This document shows positions 57,556 to 64,000 of a DNA stretch of 64,000 nucleotides, one piece after another. Each line of letters starts with the position of its first letter. Positions within the stretch are counted from its first letter, which is position 1. This DNA is from Nymphaea colorata (Eukaryota > Streptophyta > Magnoliopsida > Nymphaeales > Nymphaeaceae): NCBI RefSeq assembly GCF_008831285.2, contig NC_045148.1, positions 18,841,002 through 18,905,001 of the forward strand, written 5' to 3'. The notes under the pieces were generated by a model. It made no database searches, was not told the DNA's origin, and saw only the letters and a list, made by a program, of their open reading frames with translations. The position numbers and the translations under genes are program-made.

Positions 57556-60150
57556 AGTACCAAAGACAACATTGACTTTTTCTCTTTGATATTGATCCTT
57601 TTATCATATCATTGTTCGCCCTAGTGAGAAATAAAATTTAAATCATGCACCTCTCTCCATCTTATATTACATCATGATGGTTTTCTTTGTTGCACCTGTA
57701 AAAAGTGGAAAGTGTTTGCAATTCTATACACACAAAGAAAATTTCATCTATACATTTTTTCTCGAGATTACAAGTTCTAACGATTGTTTATGTCGGTAAA
57801 CAAATTGTCAGCTGTGCAAGTTGCTCACAATTTCTGATGGGACATGAAACAGTTGCAAACCAAATAGGCAGCCTTGGATAAGTGAAAGGACAAATAAGTT
57901 TACTTACCTAAATATAGCTAAAGCAAAGGACTTTATCTATAGACAATAAGATAAGGGCATATCACTTACTTCTTTATCTACATGGGAAATCTTAGCAGAT
58001 AAATTTGATCAATGAACTCTTTTTAAGATAGTAGTTGAGTTAAATTATTTAGTGGAAGGGACAGTTCTAAATGCTTGTCCAAGGAAAAAACCCATCATAC
58101 ATATTTATATTAATTTTGAGGTAGTATGTTTTTTAAAAATAAATGAAATGGTTAACCATTACTTTCAAAGAACAAAGGTTTATCATAATTAATCAAACAG
58201 TCTATAAGAAGAATATCTACTTAGAATTGGGCAAGCGCTTGTCTGTAAGTTGGGAGTGGATAAAAGTTCATTTACACGACTGCATACAAATGCCCTTTGA
58301 ATTTCGTATAATTTAAGGCAGTTTTGGTCAGATTTAGCCTTGTGAATGTGGTTTACATGTTTGATTTTAAAAAAATGTGATTCAATTTGTTATCTAGGGT
58401 AAGGTGACCGTTTCATTTTAGAAGAAAGCGAATCAGAGGCATTTCTTTAGAAGTTCAGAAGGAATAGCCTGTGTCTCTATCATTGGAAATTTGCACAATA
58501 AAAGGTTGCATTTAGTTCATCTCTAGGACCTTCAAACTCGGTCCTCTCCTCTGAAAAGAATAAATCAGGAAGTAGTATATATGATGTCATACCTTCAGTT
58601 CAAAGCAATTGCTAATTAGAAAAAGGAAACAGAAAACAAGAAAAGGTATTGAGCATAATGTCTGATTAAGACCATATCAATAATTATTTCATCTGTTCAA
58701 CTACTTGACTAAGTTTACAAAATGAAAACAAAAAGATCACCATGTTGACATTGTCATATGATTCTAGCACCAACGACAGCTTGATGCAATGAGGAACAAG
58801 AAAACACATTAACATTTTCACCAAAGAAAAAATAAGTGAGACGCGTCACTATTAAGATCATTTCAAAGGCCAGGTGAGTTCATAGAAAGCAGTTTGCTGC
58901 ACATGAAGTGAACTCAAACGCCTGTTTCATCTTTCAGGCAGTGTTTGAAAGTATGGTGTTGAGCTTTCCATGTGGAATGCATTAACTATACCTGGAGTCC
59001 ACGATTTGCATGAAAAGTTGCATCAGTGAGGTGTTTAGCTTCTTGGCTTAGGGTAGTTTCTCCAATACCCACTTGAAGAGGCACCTTTTGTGGAAACAAC
59101 ATGGACATGCATTAGTAAGGCCATGCAAAGAGGGTTACTCGATGCAGATTTCACTGCAACAGTTTACAGAGTAAACATTGGATGGAAAACAAAGAATGAA
59201 AAATGAGACTCCTATTGACATTTGGAAGTATAAAAGGTGCATAACTGGACTTCTCGCTTTTATGGCACAAAGGCCTTACATGTTTTTGGCATCAGATGAA
59301 GCTATTATAGAGCAGAAAATAGGTTAGTTAAATGTCTACAATTGTTTGGTCAGATGAAATCAGATTTTGTTCTTTTTTTCAAAATTCTAACTATATATAT
59401 CTGATATATGTAGTTCAAAACAGAAAGTCCATTTTTGACCAGTTTATTGGGTGCATTACGTCTCTGTAATTTATAAAGTCTAGTCCATACACTAAAACAT
59501 AGTATTTTCCAACTATTTATTCTATGTTTTAGTTCACATCTTTGCAGTTAAAATTTTGAAAAACCATGTGAATTTTCTTTCTACGTTGTAACTTCACAAA
59601 ACTTGTCAAGTACACTGCAAAAAATGATCTTCTATAAAACTTTCAAGGATCAAATGATGATTGATAGGTTGGGGGGTAAGAGAATCAGTGCATGGAAATG
59701 ATGCTATATCTCTGCTGGATGGTTGAAAGAAGGTTGTACTGCAGGGCCTAAACACAGAACTAAGGTAATAGGGTAATTAAAGAATTGATTTTCCATTTCA
59801 GACACTGCACAATTGAATATTCTGCTGTTATATCTAATCTTTATGACTAGAACACTGCTGCAATTAACTCAAACCTTCGAGTCTTCAACTCAAAATCCTT
59901 AGATTGGTTGTATATAGATTGTTCCTTCATTTTCAGAGGAACGAATAGATATCTGCCAAATCCTTACTCTTCCTTCCATGGGTGTCTAAGTTTGAACTTG
60001 TCAGCTAGTCTTCTCAACCCCCAGAGAAAGATCTTCTGGCCTTCTCATGCATACAACCCTCTTATTGAGCTTCAATGATGAATTATGTGCATGTTAATCA
60101 GTCATCTGTGGAGTTAAGACAATGGACTTGGATCCTAATTCACCTTGTGA
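57556..60150. other. Intergenic, no supported gene
   Basis: About 2.6 kb of AT-rich DNA with stops in all frames. No domain, RNA gene or defined repeat was found. Confidence 0.45.
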
Positions 60151-60157
60151 CACACCC

Positions 60158-60730
60158 AAACCACAGAGATAACTGAAAGGAGAAAAGTCAAAGACCACTT
60201 GCTAGAATTACAAGCTCCCTTGCTTGAAGAATGCCCTTGATTCTTTTAGACATCATGCTAGTGTCTTTGGTGCAAGTTCCTTCACATGTTCTAACTCCTA
60301 TTGCCCATTTAACAAAGAGAGTTATTGGTTTAGATAAGTTATCTCATCATTTCTGTATCTGTTATTGGCTCCTTTCTCTTCGTTTTTCCTTTTCAATGCA
60401 AGCTAGAGTCATGCAGATCCTACCTGATTACTCACAAGTGCAGTTACTGAATTCTTGACCTCCTTCCACTTGATGACCACCAAAAACCACAGAGGTGACT
60501 GAAAAAAAGAAACAGGACACTTGCTATAATCTGCAACATTCATTGCTTGAAGAATGTCCTTGAAGATGAAATTCTAGTACCTTAAGACATCATACTAGTG
60601 TCTTTGGGTGCAAGTTCCTTCTTCACATGATTCTAGCTCCTATTGCACATTCAGCAAAGTGATTGGTCTAGGTGAGTTAGCTCATTATTGGCTTCTTCTT
60701 TTCTTTTTTTCCTTTTTAATGCAAGCTAGA
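60158..60730. repeat. ~250-bp imperfect direct duplication
   Basis: Copies at about 60158-60408 and 60483-60730 share AAACCACAGAG, TGCTTGAAGAATG, TAGTGTCTTTGG, GTGCAAGTTCCTTC and AATGCAAGCTAGA in the same order. Several indels separate them, so the duplication is old. Confidence 0.75.
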
Positions 60731-61566
<836 letters not shown>

Positions 61567-61909
61567 TTTTTTATTTATTTAGTCAGGCATGTGAGCGGAG
61601 AAATGGTTGTTTAAAAACGGTGGCGGCTTGAAATCACATTGGTCTCTCCCTTTCGCAGGTTTCATTTCTCATCTTCAGTCACAGATGGTCTAAGTAGTCC
61701 ATCTTCTTGCTGTATTGGTCCTTGTTGCTAGCCTTATCTGCGTTTTCCAAAAGGAATATTTTGGGGGCAGAAAGACTAAGAAGAAAGGCGAGGAGGAAGA
61801 GGGATCTAGGGTTTCTTGGCTTGCCATAGCCTGTTTCTCCTCAGAAGAATCGATTGTCTTTCATCTGTTTGCTGAAGGTTGGCTTTCGCATGTTGGCCAC
61901 GGAGAGAAG

Positions 61910-62722
61910 ATGGATGTAATCAAGTTCGAAAGGCGTCACAAGAAGAAGAAAGTCGATGGTTCCACGCAGCCGGCTTTTACTCCGAAGCAGCTAGATTTCC
62001 CATGGTTCAAGAAGACCTACCGGAGGAGGAAGAAGGAGCATGGTGGTGGCGATAGCCGGAAGGGCACCGGCGGCAGTGACGGACTCCATTTGCTTGCGAA
62101 GGCTGCTGCTGATGAATCCTTCGGCGGCCCGAAAGCAAGGTCCTCCTCCCTTTCGGCGGGACAAGTGGGTAACCTCTCTGGTAAGGGTGTGCCTACGCCG
62201 GCTGTTCTTCCTGGAGATAGAGTGGTTGGTTTTCCTCAAGCAGACCCAGCGAAGTCGCCGCGGGTGTTGAACTTGCATGACTCTGTTAATGGGAAACTCA
62301 TGGAGAAATTGAAGCAATACCTCGGCGAGCACGACGTTGAGCTCGGCCATGGCTGGAAAGTACGTCATAAAACATGTGGCGGCCATGAGACTCATTCCTA
62401 CCTTTCTCCCATGGGCAAGAGATTCACTTCCATGTCTTCAGTCCTCGACCATCTGAGGGAATGGAATGATGGTCGTCAATCTACGGGTTCGGGAAGTGAT
62501 TTGGCTAAAATGAAGGAACTAAATCAGTTTAGTATTTCTGCGTGCCCACATCCTAACCCTCTTGTTGCTAAAAGGGTGAATCCTCCAGCCTCTGCGAAAA
62601 GGCTAGATGATGATAATGGGGACAACAAAAAGCACCATGTTCATCATCAGGAAGCCAATGCTGAAAACATTGTCTTGCGAGAAAGGAATGGTTTCTTGGA
62701 ACCTGGAAAATGGGTCAACCAG
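61910..62722 (+). CDS. Methyl-CpG-binding-domain-like protein, first exon (271 codons), gene incomplete
   Basis: The open frame extends upstream to 61715, but the only in-frame ATG is at 61910, which I take as the start. The exon ends at CAACCAG/GTATCAG, phase 0. Residues 1-50 are very basic (HKKKKVDG, KKTYRRRKKEH), a likely nuclear localisation signal. Residues 145-185 read LGHGWKVRHKTCGGHETHSY and then SPMGKRFTSMSSVLDHL, matching the MBD fold pattern (GWKV, basic loop, Y.SP.G, F.S...V..HL). The rest is low complexity with a His-rich stretch (KKHHVHHQ). MBD proteins bind DNA, some at methylated CpG; key methyl-contact residues cannot be judged by eye. A possible next exon at 62887 would stop after 28 codons, so the real continuation is uncertain. 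Confidence 0.7.
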
Positions 62723-62804
62723 GTATCAGTTTTTCTCTCCCTTTAGAACCAGTTTTGCCGATTAGTAAGGCTTTATGTTAAGAGAAATGCTTCTTTGATA
62801 ATTT

Positions 62805-62882
62805 ACACGCGCATTTTTTGGTGATAGCATACACGCGCATTTTTTTGTGATAGCATACACGCGCATTTTTTGGTGATAGCAT
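62805..62882. repeat. 26-bp tandem repeat, three copies
   Basis: ACACGCGCATTTTTTGGTGA... units begin at 62805, 62831 and 62857, each exactly 26 bp; the middle one differs by one base. They lie in the intron after exon 1 of the MBD-like gene. Confidence 0.95.
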
Positions 62883-62889
62883 GCAGGGT

Positions 62890-64000
62890 ATGTCTGTTAA
62901 GGGTCAGAACTCAGAACCACCATTATCCTGTTTGTTTGCCCTAGTTGGCATCACCTGGCCTCTTTATCCTTGAGCTCGAGCTTCTTCTTTTTTTTGCATT
63001 ATATGTTATTTTCCATGATTTCCCCCGACAAGATCATTCTACTTTGTGGCATTGGCAGTTAACTATTTGTCCAGCGCTGACAGTGAATTTGAGCCTCCGA
63101 TTAGCAAGTTTTTTTTGATACATTGGATGTCCTTTTCCAGCTTCGTCTTTAGGTTGCTCATATACTGGAGTTCTGTTTTTGTCAGACTTATTTCTTTTTC
63201 TAGCCTACTGTTTGTCACTTGTGAAGATTATTTAATAATGTAATTTAGGGCTAGATAACACATCATGAAGTAAAAATGTTAAAGCAAAGGGGGGTCCAAA
63301 GTTGAAATCGGTATGAGGATTGCAAAGTGACCTCTTCATCGAGAGATTAAACCAGATAAACTCACACTAGTAGACTGTCTTAGCCCCAAATTCTTTACTG
63401 TATTATGAATTGATCCCCAAAATAAGCAATGGAAATGCATGAAAGTTTGTGTAACCTAAGTGGATCCATGATCAAGCATATCCATGCTTTGGCTGGCTCA
63501 TCTCTAAACTTCATGAGTTGGTCTATCTTGAATCAGTATTTTGTGTCAAGAAAGACACATACCCAAGTCCATTTCTGTGCTGCTTGAAATGGTTTTGCCT
63601 GCTAGTATCTACAATTCTACATGCAAGCATAGTTCATTTTTCCTTCAATGGACGAACCAACATGTATAAAACACTTTCTTGAGGTATCTGTTACATTATG
63701 ATAGGTATGATACTGTAGTTTGGGGTCGGTTAGTAGACATAGTGCTGTTTACTTGAAGGAAATCAATAATGAGAAGTGGATAGATTTTCTATCTTATTGG
63801 TAATTCAAAATCTCTTAGAACATCATTAACTAGAATTTCGTTTTGTGCACCTTATGCCATGAATGAAAGACAGAGGGACACTTTTTTACACCCTTTAAGA
63901 ATCCATGTGCATGTGCTTCATACTGTGTGGAAGTAGTAGGTGGTTCATGGATTTACATAAATTTTTCATATCATTATTTTTTTCAAGAGCTTTAAGTTTA
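62890..64000 (+). other. Probable intron or 3' part of the MBD-like gene, unresolved
   Basis: About 1.1 kb with stops in all frames and no exon I can support. The gene may continue past the window end. Confidence 0.4.

Noticed and set aside
57416-57607. 63-codon minus-strand frame
   Set aside because: It is a translation of the GAGCTCGACTCG-rich MITE, not a gene.
63046-63243. 65-codon frame as an exon of the MBD-like gene
   Set aside because: No in-frame acceptor from the first exon and hydrophobic low-quality sequence unlike the upstream protein.

Overview
This window is nuclear DNA of a flowering plant. It is AT-rich between genes. The genes have long, spliced GT-AG introns, and the protein families are plant types: PLS-class PPR, DUF3475/DUF668, a DDT/PHD protein of the PTM group and plant KDO transferase. 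Intergenic DNA is full of plant retroelements, MITE-like elements and CT/TA microsatellites. The species cannot be fixed from the sequence; nothing looks grass-like, such as GC-rich 5' gene ends. I saw no organellar, bacterial or viral insert.

Layout. 1-13.8 kb is mostly gene-poor repeat-rich DNA with one small minus-strand gene (5231-5662, hydrophilic 143-aa protein). 13.8-16.5 kb holds an intronless DUF3475/DUF668 gene (PSK-simulator-like family) behind a pyrimidine-rich leader. 16.5-23 kb is intergenic and contains a complete miniature LTR retrotransposon (TRIM) and a tRNA-derived SINE-like tandem pair. 23.4-33.8 kb is a nine-exon gene for an ~1802-aa DDT/PHD-finger chromatin protein of the PTM family. 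A 702-bp hAT-like MITE sits in its second intron. 36.6-45.2 kb is a twelve-exon KDTA gene (3-deoxy-D-manno-octulosonic acid transferase, 460 aa) with a solo LTR in intron 3 and young tandem duplications in intron 6. It converges on an intronless E-type PPR gene (46014-47996, minus strand). About 300 bp upstream of the PPR start codon begins an 8.1-kb LTR retrotransposon of Copia type (48296-56426). It has two ~355-bp LTRs, a tRNA-Met primer site and a 5-bp target duplication, but decayed coding capacity. 57-61.4 kb is repeat-bearing intergenic DNA, including a second hAT-like element. 61.9 kb onward is the first exon of a gene with a methyl-CpG-binding-like domain, whose later exons are not resolved.

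The genes are unrelated neighbours, as is usual in plants. Likely roles are chromatin/transcription (PTM-like, MBD-like), organellar RNA metabolism (PPR), KDO glycosylation in mitochondria or the endomembrane system (KDTA), and growth signalling (DUF668). Exon models were built by hand from splice consensus and reading-frame continuity. Both long models close exactly in frame (5409 nt and 1383 nt). The best new observations are four mobile elements with target-site duplications readable in the sequence, a further candidate with an imperfect one, and a 29-bp microexon in the PTM-like gene. Nothing I can see amounts to a new biological system.
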